Source of the DNA: Adiantum capillus-veneris
Lineage: Eukaryota; Streptophyta; Polypodiopsida; Polypodiales; Pteridaceae
Assembly (NCBI GenBank): GCA_014529385.2
Contig: CM043969.1
Coordinates: 15,437,446-15,501,445 of the forward strand
Length of the DNA: 64,000 bases
Direction: 5' to 3'
Below the pieces are notes generated by a model. That model saw only the letters and a program-made list of their open reading frames with translations, was not told where the DNA came from and made no database searches. Both the position numbers and the translations under genes were made by a program. Below are positions 9,214-21,904 of this stretch, piece after piece; position 1 is the stretch's first letter, and each line of letters starts with the position of its first letter.

Positions 9214-9798
9214 CTACAATGGAGCCGAGTGAACTGTGGTGTCAAATCTATGATTAATTATAAATTTGTCTCCTAGAGGATGTGCCCGACCAGTTACAAG
9301 ATCAACCCGAATGACAGAATCTTGGAACTGCAAGTAGACATGGTTTTTAGACCAGTCATGCACCATTTTTGCTTTCCTCATGAAAGGACGTCCTAAGATT
9401 ATCTCATATGACATAGTGTGCTTGGAAAAATCCATAACATTGAAGGTATTCCTTATTTTTTTTCCAAAGACCTTGATCTTGAGATCTTCTAGCATCCCAA
9501 TAGGTTTAACAATAGTCCCATTGTGGCCACCTTTACCACTATGTTTGTAGTCCCAAGGTGAGGCCTTCCCATAGTTTCCAATCAATTTTTTAGTCACAAT
9601 GCTAACCTTAGCTCCACCATCAATGATTCCCTTCATAGTTAATCCCTTGGTAGTGATTGGTATGGTCGCATTGGATTTGTTGCCTTCAAAGTATTGCTCC
9701 AACTTGTTAACAGGTATTTCAACAACAGAGTTCTCATCTAGGTTGGATTGTGGATCTAAGTGTTCCTCCTCTATTGGCAGCTCCCTAGCTCCATCCAT
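9214..9798 (-). pseudogene. Retropepsin-like protease domain (A1)
   Basis: Encodes T-I-P-I-T-T-K-G-L-T-M-K-G-I-I-D, an active-site loop of the form shared with copy C, then Y-E-I-I-L-G-R-P-F-M-R-K-A and H-D-W-S-K-N-H-V-Y-L. The I-L-G-R-P-F motif is the second hallmark of plant Gypsy proteases. In the family this enzyme cuts Gag-Pol into mature proteins. Fossil. Confidence 0.85.
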
Positions 9799-10325
9799 CT
9801 GTGAAAATTGTGGTAGCCCAGATTTTACTTCTCCATTGAGGAAAGCTCAAGGAGCTAAGAATAGCCCGGGGTCTCCATATAGTTTGGACATGATGGTGGT
9901 TCTAACTTCTGAAGCCATGAAATCCATCAATTTGGCAATATCTAACGGCACCTTTTGGGCTTCAGTCCCTTGACGTGGGGAAGATGGGATCTCCATTTCT
10001 TTGATACGGTCAGGTAATCCCTCTAAAACATTATCTCCAACAAGAAGGGAGTACATCCACTTTCCCATGCCTTAAAGTCACTTTATTCTTGGATAACACT
10101 AGGTAAGGCTAGTGATCTATGGACTTTGTGAGGTTGATTTTGCATAGGGAACACTGTATTGGTAATCTGGATTTTCCTAGGTGCTAGCTCTAGATCCCTT
10201 TGGGTCTCTTATATCAAACTCATTAGTTGCTTGACTTGCTCGATCTCCTCTGTAGGGTTTGGGTAGATTACTATCTTCTTCTAAGGTCTTGACCATTGTG
10301 GCTCATGACCATCTTTCTTGTTTAT

Positions 10326-11189
10326 TTATTTCCTAGTGATTATTTTAGTCTCCATGGTTTCACCTGAATCAGAATCCTCTTCAGAATCGTTCATATATAC
10401 AGGGTTGTCACCAGTCCCTGTGTTGTTCTTTGAACTGGGGTCTGACTTCGATGATTTTTGCGATCTCTTCCTTCTTGTTTTCTTCTTATTTTGAGATTGA
10501 GCAATTGATGATATGTCTCTTTCTTCAAGAATATAATTTTGGTTTTGGAGCATCGATCATGTGAGTACATTTACTAGTACCACAGACGTACTTTGTGTTG
10601 GCTCCTCAGTAACCTCAATTAAATTCAATGGCATTATCTTTCACGCATTTGGATTATTAGGACATTGGGCAATCAAATGATCTATGCCACATCAATTACA
10701 CATGCATATTGGCATTGTAGATGTGCTCTCTTGATTGGTTTGCATCAATGTGACATTCTTTTGTAATCTAATAGGACATTCGGCTACACGATGTGGACCT
10801 CCACACTCATAGCATTGAAGAGGTGGTCTCTTGGCAGTGTAATTGATATTTTGGCTTCTTGCCGCCGCAAGAGCAGCTACTTGATAGATAGGTTTGAATT
10901 GTCCCCAATAGTCCTCCATGTAGTATTGTGGACTTTCCTCAAGTGCATCAATCCCATAGGAAATATTAGGGTCTATATCTTCCTCACAACCTTCCAAACC
11001 AACAATCAATGTCTCATGACCCACTTGGTTCACAAAAGTTATCCTCGAATGTTGTGGTTGCGGTCCTAGCACTGGAGGTGGTAAGGGTGTTGTTTGAGCA
11101 ACATTTTGGGCCCTAGGGACCATGTGTTGTGAAGTTTGTTCAAGAGTTGGGGCCATCATCAATGCAACACTTGAGGTGTATCTGTCCAT
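10326..11189 (-). pseudogene. Gag nucleocapsid region with zinc knuckles (A1)
   Basis: Has C-Y-E-C-G-G-P-H-R-V-A-E-C (C-x2-C-x3-H-x4-C) near 10775-10815, an acidic stretch (I-D-P-N-I-S-Y-G-I-D-A-L-E-E), and then a Lys/Ser-rich segment (10326-10553). Matches the front of the long frame in copy C. Such knuckles bind the element RNA for packaging. Fossil. Confidence 0.85.
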
Positions 11190-11521
11190 GCTAAGGTTGG
11201 TCTATTGGACATTGCATGTTTAAATACCATGCAATCCTTAGCTTGATGACCATACCTCCCACAGGCATTGCAATTCCCATTATATTTACTCTAAAACTAG
11301 GGCATTCATTGGTACTATGTGGACCATAGTAAATTGAGCACCATTGTTGCTCCCTTCTTGGATACGTATGCTTGTTTTGCAGAGAACGATTTTCTCTAAT
11401 ACTTTATTGAATGGCCTTGGTGAGATCTACTAAAGTCATCTTAGATATCTTTGGCTCCTTAGCAATAAGCTTTAGGGTCATTGGTTGATGCCCCGATTCT
11501 TGCGAGCTAGTAGATTGAGGT

Positions 11522-11836
11522 TCAATGGACTCTCTCTCTCTCTCTCTCTCTTTGAATCATTAAATTTTCCTCCAATTGGATCGCATTGGTGGTGGCTATT
11601 TCCAATGTGGTGATATCTATAATGACTAGGCCATTGTAGATATCCTCATCTTGTAGTCCCCTAATGAATCTATCAAGAAATTGGTTATTATTGAAGCTCT
11701 CATTTGGATTACAACAAGAATTCAAATGCTTCAAGCGACTAATAATGTCCCTCACCGACTCTCCTTCCTCTTGTTGCGGTTTCTGGAGTTGAGATGCTAC
11801 ACTCCAAAGTACTCCCTCTTGTATGTATTCTTTCAA
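11522..11836 (-). pseudogene. Gag capsid-type (Retrotrans_gag) domain (A1)
   Basis: Encodes E-G-E-S-V-R-D-I-I-S-R-L-K-H-L-N-S and F-L-D-R-F-I-R-G-L, characteristic of plant Gypsy Gag. Closely similar to 58575-59060 in copy C. A short CT run lies at 11530-11552. Fossil. Confidence 0.88.
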
Positions 11837-12140
11837 GAACGGTCTCCTAAGAGTAGGGTAAATTTTTTTTCTTCCACCCTTAGGGTTCTATACCAATCCC
11901 CACCCTTCCCACTCAAGGTCACACTTTAAGCATTACTCTTATGCAGGCCATTTTGTCCTCCTAGAGAATCACATATTTGTTCAAACACTTTGATATGCTT
12001 TCTCTCATCCCCGTATCCATTAAATTTTGTGTGAGCTTGGCTATTTGCACTGGCTTACTTCTAGACTCTCTATCCAGCATGTTATACATACTTGCAGCAA
12101 TGGATTGACCAATAGCTTGAGCAAAAGTTGACAAGTCACC

Positions 12141-12410
12141 TAAGTGAGCAGGTATAGTGGGGACAGACACTCTCGGGACTACATGTAGAATGGGGGTTGG
12201 CATTGGTCTTGGAGAATAGGAAGCCCTTGGGTTCCAAGTTGGGTACGACATTGTGCCATGTGGTGGCCCGTTTCTAAGTGAGCAGGTATAGTGGGGACAG
12301 ACACTCTCGGGACTACATGTGGAATGGGGGTTGGCATTGGTCTTGGAGAATAGGAAGCCCTTGGGTTCCAAGTTGGGTACGACATTGTGCCATGTGGTGG
12401 CCCATTTCTA
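12141..12410 (-). repeat. 134 bp tandem duplication within gag (A1)
   Basis: Two head-to-tail units start at 12141 and 12275, each including GCAGGTATAGTGGGGACAGA and TGTGCCATGTGGTGGCCC, and are nearly identical. They lie in a Pro-rich part of gag between the N-terminal and capsid-type regions. Confidence 0.9.
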
Positions 12411-12429
12411 TGTGTGGCCCCAGGCATAG

Positions 12430-13690
12430 CAGATGTCGGATGTGACATGCTAATACTAGCCGGTATGGTCCCATTGAAGTAAGAGCTTGGGTGTTGTGGT
12501 TGTGGAGCATAAGTTGTTGAAAAAATGGGAGGGGTAGGAGATACATGAGTATAGGTATATATGATTGATACACACTTGTAGGGTACTATTGCAGGAATTG
12601 GGCTACCCTATAGCAGTGCTTTACTAACAAATGAGGTCCATGGCGTGTTTTTTGTCATGCCCATCACTATGGTAGAAACGGTAGCCGTGGTGTCATCAAG
12701 AGAGAGATAAGCTAAACTTGGAAAGGTAAAGCTATCACTTGTGGGCTTAGGTTGTACAGAGACCCTTGGAGAAACAACATATGGATAATCCATCGGACTT
12801 ACCGAGGGAGTATCCATTTGCGATAACGCCTGGGGTCTTAACTAAGGAATATCGTATGGTGTCACGTGAGTGTACAATAGGGGGGGTTTATGAGGCCAAA
12901 AAGGTAGATTTAACAAAGGAGGGTACTATATATAGGGGGTAAAATGGCAATTTTGGTGCACGCAGGTGACGTTTTCCTAGTATTACTAGTGAATCCCCCA
13001 GGCGATAAGGTTGGTTTCTTAGCCTTCCCTGTATCCAAGAATCTCATGAGACCCGTTGAAGGCATGTGGATCCCTTTGTTCTGCCTCTCCAACTCACTAA
13101 TCCTATGCATGACATCACAAACTCTCTGTTGTTGATCCTCTACGCTAGTAGCACCCATTGTGGATTGTAGGATATCTAACCAACCCACGTGATAGGTGTG
13201 ACCTATGTATAGGTCAGTTAGAGTTTTCATTTGTAGTTCATACTCCCAGTTCTCATTTAGAAATGCTCCATCTAGGATTGAGATGCTAGGGGTGTTCTTT
13301 GAACTAGATGCAATGTGGCTCTCTATGGGTTGATCCTTAGTGGTTGCTAATCCAGGAGCACTCGATTGCTCGACTAGCATGGATGTTGACATAGGGGCCT
13401 TTGCCTTAAGCTCTCTTTGTAAATATGCCTTGCATAGGCTCTCAATTTCCTTTTCCTAGCCGCAATGATATATTGCTCAACCTCTTGCACTTCCACCAAG
13501 TTTTTACCATCAGGTGATATAACCTTGGATGAGAATAGCTATGAAGCGTCAGGAGGTACAGTGAATGGAATATTCACGCTCATACTCTTCAGAAGCATGG
13601 AGTCTATGTTAGTCATGAATGGTGAATTTACTTCCACAACTCCTTCATTCGCATCATTAGCTCATGTTCGGAGCAAGTGGATCTACTAAA
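12430..13690 (-). pseudogene. Gag N-terminal region (A1)
   Basis: Broken coding sequence. The best stretch (12910-13392, minus) has D-Q-Q-Q-R-V-C-D-V-M-H-R-I-S-E-L-E-R-Q, a likely coiled coil, surrounded by Ser/Thr/Pro-rich sequence. This region is absent from copy C, where the leader runs straight into the capsid-type domain. Assigned by position. Confidence 0.6.
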
Positions 13691-13699
13691 AGTCTCCTT

Positions 13700-14850
13700 C
13701 AACCAGCTAAGCACGCTCGGCCCGGACCATGGGCCCATGGCATGCATGTCTTGGATTGAGATATCGGGATTAGGCATCGGGTAATCTTCCATGATGTCGT
13801 AGTCAGAGGAAGAGTCACTAGACGCAATATGTGGATCCTGAGTGGTACTACCTTGGGTTCCCGCTGAGGGCCTAGAGCCTAAGGTGGAGGAATAATGAGT
13901 GCCCGCGTAAACGGAGACACTCTCTATGTGCGCGTCCTATATCACATGACCAGAGTGTAGGTGCATGTGACCTCAACACTCTAGAAGCGTTGGTGAGTGC
14001 CCTTGAAGGCCGCTCACCTAGTCTTTTAGGTGTTTACAGCCCAAATTTACCCTTAATGTGTTTGTTTTTACATGCCATGCTTTACAGCCCTCGATTCGGT
14101 TACTTAAAGCCCTTGGAATCCTAAAAATAGCCTTTTCCTAGTCGTGGAGAAGGCTAGCATTAGTAAGTCCAAAGGGTGAGTGTGAAGGGGATGGTGGAGG
14201 ACTTGAGGAACTTGTTCCACATGCCTTCCCTTCAGTTGAAGTCCTAATCTTTATATATAAAGTAGTGTGTATAGTATATCATAAGACTGAGGACTGAGGC
14301 ACCTGGGCTTGGGCTCAAGGGAATGATCCCGATCCCAATCCTTCCTTTTAAGATAAGGTTTTTCAATTTAATTTTTGTTTTCAAATTTTATTTTTTGTCT
14401 TAGATATTCCAAAAATAATATAATTTTTTCAAAAAAATATTTTTTCACTAGATAATGTTGCACGTGGCCGTCAAGCTCACACGCGCACACAGCAGCTCTG
14501 TGTACCTCTGTCTAACCTTCTTACAACTAGCACAACTAATTAGCACTAATTATCTTTGCTCACACACTGTTTAGCACAGTACGCTGCACACTCATAGTAC
14601 ATTCAACCTTCTCACTGTCTACTCTACTACTCACTATCTACACTAACTACGAGTAGATCTACTAACACCTGCACATTACAGATCTTAGCAAATCTAACAA
14701 AAAACCTGCACATTTCAACACTAACAAATTCTAACAAACCTGCTAAACCTGTGCATTACAGCCACTTAGTAGATTTACACAAACTCAGAAAAAAGCATGA
14801 AAATAGATGGAAGAAAGGCTTCCACACGTAGCACTCAGTTTGCAAGGCAG
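13700..14850 (-). other. A1 leader, non-coding
   Basis: AT-rich sequence between gag and the primer site, matching 4055-4680. No open frame of interest. Contains the GGGCTTGGGCTCAAGGG block that is common to family-A leaders. Confidence 0.65.
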
Positions 14851-14868
14851 TCCTTGGCAGTGGTGCCA
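14851..14868 (-). other. Primer binding site, tRNA-Asp type (A1)
   Basis: The minus strand reads TGGCACCACTGCCAAGGA, close to the complement of the 3' end of plant tRNA-Asp, four bases inside the LTR end. Confidence 0.75.
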
Positions 14869-14872
14869 AAAA

Positions 14873-15104
14873 TGTGTGCTTTGTCGTACGTGTCGGAGAG
14901 TGGGAACTTGCATGTGCACTGTGTGCGAGCCTCAAAATACTACAAGCACACAACTAGAGAGACCTAGCAAGCTCAAAGAAACAATGGTGTGTCACTCATC
15001 GCTCAATGCTTCCGTCGTGAAGGATCCTATGCTGCAAAGAAGAAAGAGCCTCCACCAATGCTGCACTCAACCGCCTTGCCTTTGCCGATGCAGTCACAAT
15101 GCTC

Positions 15105-15153
<49 letters not shown>

Positions 15154-15477
15154 CATACACACACACACACACACATACACGTGAGCACACGAAGGAGAAG
15201 GAGATAGAGATGGAGCAAGAGCACTTCTTAGCTTGCACCTCCAAGAATGAGGATTTTAAGGTCAAATGGACCTCTTATAAGGGTTTGACCCATTCACACA
15301 TGGGTGCCCATAGTGACCGATCATTACAAAACTACTGTAAAAATAAGATAAGTGGTGCACCTCTCATCGGCAATCACCTACACACCTATTGGATCAACAA
15401 GCCCGATCAATGACTCAATCAAATAAATAATAAGGCATCTGTCGAAGGTGATTGGGCGTCAGCAGTGAGGGTTAACA
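14873..15477 (-). repeat. 5' LTR of A1
   Basis: On the minus strand begins TGTTAACCCTCACT at 15477 and ends GCACACA at 14873. Full-length match to LTRs at 4705-5270 and 57178-57748. Includes a long (TC)n run (15107-15150) and an (AC)n run (15157-15177), longer than in the other LTR copies. Confidence 0.88.
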
Positions 15478-15648
15478 CACCGCTATACATCCAGAACTTC
15501 ATTGTACACATTTGAAACAAGAAGAAGCTCATATCAAAATTTCATAGTATTTTGAAGTATCTAACGTGGAGATAGCAAGAGTAGTTCGTAACGTGTAAGT
15601 GAAACCTTTCAAGATTTGCAGAAAGATCACGGTCCCATGCATATTGTT
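15478..15648. other. Spacer between A1 and B
   Basis: 171 bases with no recognised feature, lying between the outer edge of the A1 LTR and the first base of the B LTR. Confidence 0.6.
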
Positions 15649-16508
15649 TGGTGGATACAGGTAGATGCACACCAAACCCTATAAATAATCACTCAATTTT
15701 TTGAAAGAAGTCGTGTAATTGAGCTTATGATGATTTATAATTGTAATGTAATTTGACATACCCTCTCAACCTCTCTGGCCGAATGACCATGGGAAAGCTC
15801 CCTTAACCTTTAAGTCAAAACCCTTAGTTTTGGACAAAAGAGATATCATTAGCAAGGAGCTTTGAAAAACGTTCACTGTGAGAGCTTCTTGCTGCTACAA
15901 ATTGTAATCATCTTTTCTCCTGGACTGGTAATCAGAATTCATTTCCAAATAGCACATTGTGTTCCTTGTCTCTTGCTCTACAATCTAAGTATAACCATGT
16001 TCAATTCTGTTGTGGCTCGCGATGCTTTGCTTGTGACCTAAATGCATTCATTTGAAGGTTAAATTGGTTGTTCTTTGATGTTTTGACCATGGATAAGTGT
16101 TTCTATGCTTAAGGGGGACCTTTCCAAGTAGTTTTGTTTCAATTTTCTCCACATTTTTTGTGATGGGTCATGATTTATGTACCTTCCTAGATGGTGATAG
16201 AACTTGGTAGGATTGTGCCCCTAGGTGTTGTAATACCCCTCCTTAAGCTTTGTTGCATTCTAAATTCGTTTGGATGCCAAAAAGGCATGATGACCTAGAA
16301 CGGTGAGATTGGATGCATTCTGATTTTGTGAATGGAAAGTGGTTGATTTTCTTTTGTCGTAGTATGAGTAGCCCTTTGAGTTCACTTTGGTTAGATCGAC
16401 ACTCTCATTAAGTCTCTATGCCCCATTTTGAGTTGCTTCCTTGCATATTGACAGTATGTTAGTACAAAAAAGCTATGTTGGAGACGTCTATCGCGGCGAC
16501 CCCCTAAC
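15649..16508 (+). repeat. 5' LTR of B
   Basis: Begins TGGTGGATACAGG and ends just before the primer site, in GACCCCCTAAC-like sequence. Matches 40364-41235 along its whole length, including TTGACATACCCTCTCA and TGGTAGGATTGTGCCCCTAG. Confidence 0.9.
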
Positions 16509-16510
16509 TT

Positions 16511-16529
16511 TGGCGCCACTGCTGGGGAA
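16511..16529 (+). other. Primer binding site, tRNA-Asp type (B)
   Basis: TGGCGCCACTGCTGGGGAA, close to the complement of the plant tRNA-Asp 3' end (TGGCGCCGTTGCCGGGG). Confidence 0.8.
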
Positions 16530-17050
16530 ACTGATCCTTAGGTGGTGAGTGACTCAGTATACGCAAAAATTCATTCCAAAGCTTTTGACACCCATTCCGC
16601 TTACATACAGACAGTGAAGCAGCTAAATGTAGGTTTAGTGCATAGTAGAGACTAGAGTCTAAGACTAGCCAGTGGTACTGCTTAAGAGCAACGAAAGTTG
16701 TGAGTGAAGTACAAGATAGTATTTTGTTCTTTGAATTTTCCATGCTTGGAAAGAATTGTTCCACCACACACTTCGTTGTCATCTTTGTACTGTTAAGTTC
16801 ATTTATGTTTGCATATTTATTTCACTTTATAGGAGTAGGTTAGAAATTACACCATCATTTGAGGCCAAAAGTATTGAGGAAAAAACTGTCAAAAACCTTA
16901 TTCTGGTGTTGAAGACCATAACTCTGAAAAGTTGAAGAATTTATGGTCAGAGCTTCAAAACTGAACCAAACCCAACAAAACCTTCAGAAAGGGGATAAAA
17001 ACACTTGCTAAAAACAGGCTGTGCAAAAAATTTCCAATTAGTGTAAGGTC

Positions 17051-17081
17051 CCCATCCCGCCTATACCGAGGTCGGGATGGG
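17051..17081. repeat. Perfect 9 bp-arm hairpin in B leader
   Basis: CCCATCCCG at 17051-17059 pairs with CGGGATGGG at 17073-17081 across a 13-base loop, in otherwise AT-rich sequence. Confidence 0.8.
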
Positions 17082-18847
17082 ATCCTTGACAGGTCTCTAG
17101 GCCTTATAAAAAATCAGAATCTCTAAACAGGAAAAATCCAAGGAATAGACCTTTACCATTGACAATGGCTTGGGTCTATAGCCTTAGAAGAAGACCTAGT
17201 CCTGTCTCGCAGCAGAAACGGAACAACCTTTTAGAAGTCCAAAAACTATTTCGGCCCTATATCTTCCACAAATTGGACTAAGGTATCCTCAACCAACGCT
17301 TTTTTCCCCCTAACATATGTGAGGGCACAGCCACTGGTAGATTCCTCTTCCGATTCAAGAAGTTTTCTAAATGTTTTAGTGCGCAGGGATGGATAGTTAC
17401 CTGACTAATCAGGTCCACCCGTCCATGATTGACAACCTTAGTTAATCCCCACTTACCACCCCGCACTCACACATGATTCATTTATCTTACTACCACATTG
17501 TTTTAAACATTTAAAATAATGGTTTCTTTTAACGTTCCATCACAGTAATTCCTTGAAGACAGCATTGAAAGCATTCTTTTAGAAAACAGACATCTTTAAA
17601 CTTAAGACAGGGTACTGTCAATCAAAACATTATCCATAATAACCATGACCAGTACTCTTCTTGTCTCAAGACCACCTAAGGGTGAAAAATGACACCCATT
17701 CCTTATTCAAATCCGGAGTGGATAAACCCCCACCCAAGGTTCCGGGTGCCCATACACCAAACTAATTGCCCATACAACCGGGCGGCTCCCCTAGGATAAA
17801 AAATGGTATCCTAACTTATGTAGAAACATCAAGATATGACACGGAGTAGAAACTCATCGTTCATGGGGGTAACCGACTTATCCGTGGCTAGAAAGGCAAT
17901 CATTATCATCAAAATATTCCAAGGAGTTGGAGGTGTCTTGAGACAAGCTGTCTTAAGGATGATCAAACATATCTTTCCTAATTCAACCAATTTTTAACCC
18001 AAACAATTCTTACCTACATTATAAACAAATGCACGTTGGAAGTTACCTTCCGTTTTCAGCCAGTTTATCCTTCTTACGTATGCAACGCTAACTTATAAGA
18101 GAACTTAAACTAATTAACGACTTAATTGAATAATGGGAAACCCACCTGGGATTGATTGGCCATTTGTTGTTGTGCTGGCGTCTAAAGACTCTCCTCTGTA
18201 GGCCTACTACTAGGCTCGGCTTCGTCGTCGTGCGATGCTCTAGTTCGTTTTGGAGCTACATCCTCATCATCAGATGTAGGATTTTCTCGGGTCCTTTTTG
18301 GTATCATAACTTCTTATCCTTATAAGAAGGACGTCTAATTATTAGGTAACCAGTTCCAAATCTAGACTTAACCTTTGTATTCAACCGTAACCCATCCAAG
18401 GTTAAATTTATAGTCTTAATTGATAAATTCTTGACCTAGTAATTTCTTATTTGTCTATATAAGCATGATAACTTCTTCCACCGCTTCCCTAAGGGTTTTC
18501 TAAGCTTTCCTAACTTTCTTATAATTTTCTATATCTTTTTCCTAATTTTCCTATCAACTTTTAAGCTAATAATTTACTTATTTTGGACTTAATATTTATT
18601 TTATTTAATTTCTCTTAAAGATTTCATCTCCTTAACTTGATATCATAGGTTTACACTTACTATAATTTTTCTAAAAACTTTTAACCACAAAGTCTATTTA
18701 TTTTAATTAATCATTTGCTCAAAATAAGACTTTTGGTCAATTATGATTTACTAACCTCACTAATTAACTATGGTAGAATTACCACAAGTAGATAAGGATA
18801 TTTTTGACCTCTGGAAATTATCTTATTAGTTTCCAACTTAGTTATAT

Positions 18848-20457
18848 AATTTCCATCTTCAATTTTCAACTAAAATTAGGATAATTTGACTTAAATAAAT
18901 ACTTATACTACCTTTTTAACCTTGACATATTTATCACGGCCTCTTTATTATGTAACCTAGCTGTGATAAATAGAATGTAGTCATATAGAATGATTTACTA
19001 ATTTCCCCCTTGAAATTTCCACCAAACTTAGTATATTTTGACTTAGATAAATATTTATACTACTTTTCTAACCTTGACATAATTATCAAGGCCTTTTTAC
19101 CCTATAATACAGCTCTGATAAATAGCATGTAGTTATGATTTACTAATTTTCCACTTTAGTTTTTAGCTAGAAATAGTTTAATTTGACTTAGATAAAATTC
19201 TATACTAATTTGCTAACCTTGGATTAATTATCACGGTACTTTTACCCTATAATATAGCTCTGATAAATAGCATGTAATCATATAACATAATTTACTAATT
19301 TCCCTCTTTAGTTTTTAGCTAAAAATAGTGTAATTTGACCTAGATAAATATCTATACTACTTTTCTAACCTTGAAATAATTATCACGGCATCTTTACCCT
19401 ATAATATAGCTTTGATAAATCTCTTGTAATCATATAACATGATTTACTAATTTCCCTCTTTAGTTTTTAACTAAAAATAGTGTAATTTGACTTAGATAAA
19501 TATCTATACTACTTTTCTAACCTTGACATAATTATCACGGCCTCTTTACCCTATAATATAGCTCTAATAAATAGCATGTAATCATATAGCATGATTTACT
19601 AATTTCCCTCTTTAGTTTTTAGCTAAAAATAGTGTAATTTGACTTAGATAAATATCTATACTACTTTTCTAACCTTGGCATAATTATCAAGATCTTTTTA
19701 CTCTATAATATAGCTCTGATAAATAGAATGTAATCATATAGCATGATTTACTAATTTCCCTTATTTAAATTACTCAAAAAACAGAGTTTTTCTATTAAAT
19801 TAATTAGCTAGATTACTTTTCTAAGCTTCTCCTAATTATCACGGGTTTTTAAAAACCTAATTAACCACTGATGAATATATCACAACATTTGAATTCCATT
19901 TAATAATTTCCCCTATTTAAATTACTCAAAAAATAGAGTATTTCTGCTAAATTAATTAGTTAGATTACTTTTCTGAGCTTTTACTAATTATCACGGGTTT
20001 TGGAACACCTAATTAACTACTGATAAATATATCACAATATTTGAAATCCATTTTCTATTTTCCTCTATTTAAATTACTCAAAAAATGAGGTATTTTAGCT
20101 AAACTAATTAGCTAGATTAGTTTTCTGAGCTTCTCCTAATTATCCCAGGTTCTTGAACACCTAATTAACCATCGATAAATATATCACAACATTTGAAATC
20201 CATTTATAATTTCCCCTATTTAAATTACTCAAAAAATAAGGCATTTCAGCTAAAGTAATTAGCTAGATTAATTTTCTGAGCTTCTTCTAATTATCACAGG
20301 TTCTTGAACACCTATTTAACCACTGATAAATATATCACAACATTTGAAATCCATCTACTAATTTCCCCTATTTAAATTACTCAAGAAACAGGGTATTTCA
20401 GCTAAAGTAATTAGCTAGATTAATTTTCTGAGCTTCTCCGAATTACCACGGGTTTTC
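18848..20457 (+). repeat. ~152 bp tandem array, 10-11 units, in B leader
   Basis: The phrase ATTTACTAATTTCCC or a close variant recurs near 18995, 19141, 19293, 19445, 19598, 19749, 19902, 20053, 20205 and 20357, with intervals of about 144-155 bases. Each unit also has AATTATCACGG and CTGATAAATA. Units up to about 19755 form one subtype (TTTTAGCTAAAAATAGTG) and later ones another (AAATTACTCAAAAAA), so the array grew in two phases. Unit length is in the range of plant satellite DNA. AT-rich, no coding. Confidence 0.92.
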
Positions 20458-20929
20458 TCACCGGCTGAAAAAGGCAGTTGCTTGCAGTTCAAGCAGTCCC
20501 CTACAGGTCAAAAAATGCCCCCTGCTGCTAAATGAGTCCCTAGCAGGTCAGTGATGACCCTCCCATTACCTGCCAGCTTTTAAAATGTCAATTTTGCTAT
20601 AATTTGACCTATTTTTGCTTAATTGGTAAATATCTGGGAGACCTTTAATAAAGTCTATGCTAAAATGATTACTCTAACCCTTCAATTTTACCTATTTTAT
20701 TCAATTCACAGTGTAAACTTCCAGGGGTCATAACTATGCCAGTTTTTATCGGAATTCAATTCTGAAAATTTCTAGCCTGGGGTTTGCTGTGCTTAAGATT
20801 CCAACAATACCAATGTTTGCCATGGTCGGACAATTCTACATTGCTTTTTCAATAATCATATCAGTTTGATTAAGCTTTATACAACCTTTAAGGTTTCAGA
20901 AACTGGAAACCTTACAATTAGCTTGTCCA

Positions 20930-21904
20930 ACATGGTTCGCGATCCATGTATCTTTTTGGCAAAAAGTGCTAAAATTAGTTTCCCTTGCTTAAAACAGGCT
21001 CTCCATCATCAGAACCTTGAGTTTGGTCAAAAATAGAGTGCTAAAAGATCACTAAAATCAAGAAATTGGGTTGAGCAGAGCAAAACCTTGGAAATTGAGG
21101 AAAATAAGGAAAAACTGAACTTTTACTTGTCCAAATTCAAAAAGGGAAGAGAATTGGGATCAGCTAGAAGCAAGGAGGAGCCATAGATAAAAAGTGAAAA
21201 AACCTTATCAAAATAACAAAAAAGGAGTTATTTGAAAAAAAACGCAAAATAGACACAGAATCTTGCTTTTGACTTGGGAAAAGTTGATCAAATCCAAAAA
21301 GATTTGGGGAATAGCATCACCAGACCTTTTATCTCAATCCAAAATCTTAACAAACATGGAACGCAATCCATGTACCTTCTTGGAATTTTGCGCTGATATT
21401 GGGCAAGTAGAAAAGTGATATCATTTGAAGTACTTTCTCCCAAGTGACCCTTATCAGAAAAGTTCAAAACGAGGGCAAAAGGGACAAAAATCAGATCAAG
21501 GGGGAAACCACTAGAACAAACCCTAAAACTGACTTTTGGATGACCTAAGAAACTCCAAAACATTCAAAAACCATATAGCCAACACCAGAAGGCCAAGGAC
21601 TAGCTGTGGGTGGAACATGGATCGCAATCCATGTTCCCTTGATACATTTTGATACCAAACCAACACCATAACTAGAGGGCATCAGAGAGAGTCTCTTTTC
21701 CTTCCAAAATTCAATTGGATGCAAAAAACCATCCCAAAAGCCCAAAACTGGTAGGAGCTCTGGCAAAGTGATAGAATTGACCTAGCTTCCAATCCAGAGG
21801 TTCAGTTCTGAAAATTTTGATAACATAAGACTTCCTAATCATGCTGAACCTTGTAGTACCAAGAAAAGTCCATTTGGCTTCCAAACATGGATCCCGATCC
21901 ATGT
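20930..21904. repeat. Four copies of a 20 bp palindrome, upstream of gag (B)
   Basis: Copies at 20930-20949, 21354-21373, 21615-21634 and 21885-21904. The consensus with the downstream set is ACATGGATCGCGATCCATGT, which is its own reverse complement. Individual copies differ at one or two central positions. Each is preceded by CCAA or similar and usually followed by ACCTT-like sequence. Three more copies lie after pol (31906-32309). Confidence 0.92.

Larger units (their letters stand above)
5271..15477 (-). mobile_element. Ty3/Gypsy element A1 (non-chromovirus, Athila/Tat-like branch)
   Basis: On the minus strand: LTR (14873-15477), tRNA-Asp-type primer site (14851-14868), leader, gag with zinc knuckle, protease, RT, RNase H, integrase, and a linker leading into a second aspartic-protease-like motif that stops at the LTR at 5270. 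The domain order is that of Ty3/Gypsy; the primer site and the absence of a chromodomain point to the Athila/Tat branch. It is a fossil with many breaks throughout gag and pol. Only one LTR can be assigned to it with certainty, so its age cannot be read from LTR pairs. Confidence 0.85.

Noticed and set aside
14807-15224. Frames across the A1 LTR
   Set aside because: They lie in an LTR and owe their length to the (TC)n and (AC)n runs.
15644-15648. Target-site duplication for element B
   Set aside because: The five bases before the 5' LTR do not match those after the 3' LTR, and the exact LTR end is uncertain.
18848-20457. CRISPR-like array
   Set aside because: Whole ~152 bp units repeat with no alternation of short repeats and unique spacers, and the setting is a plant retroelement.
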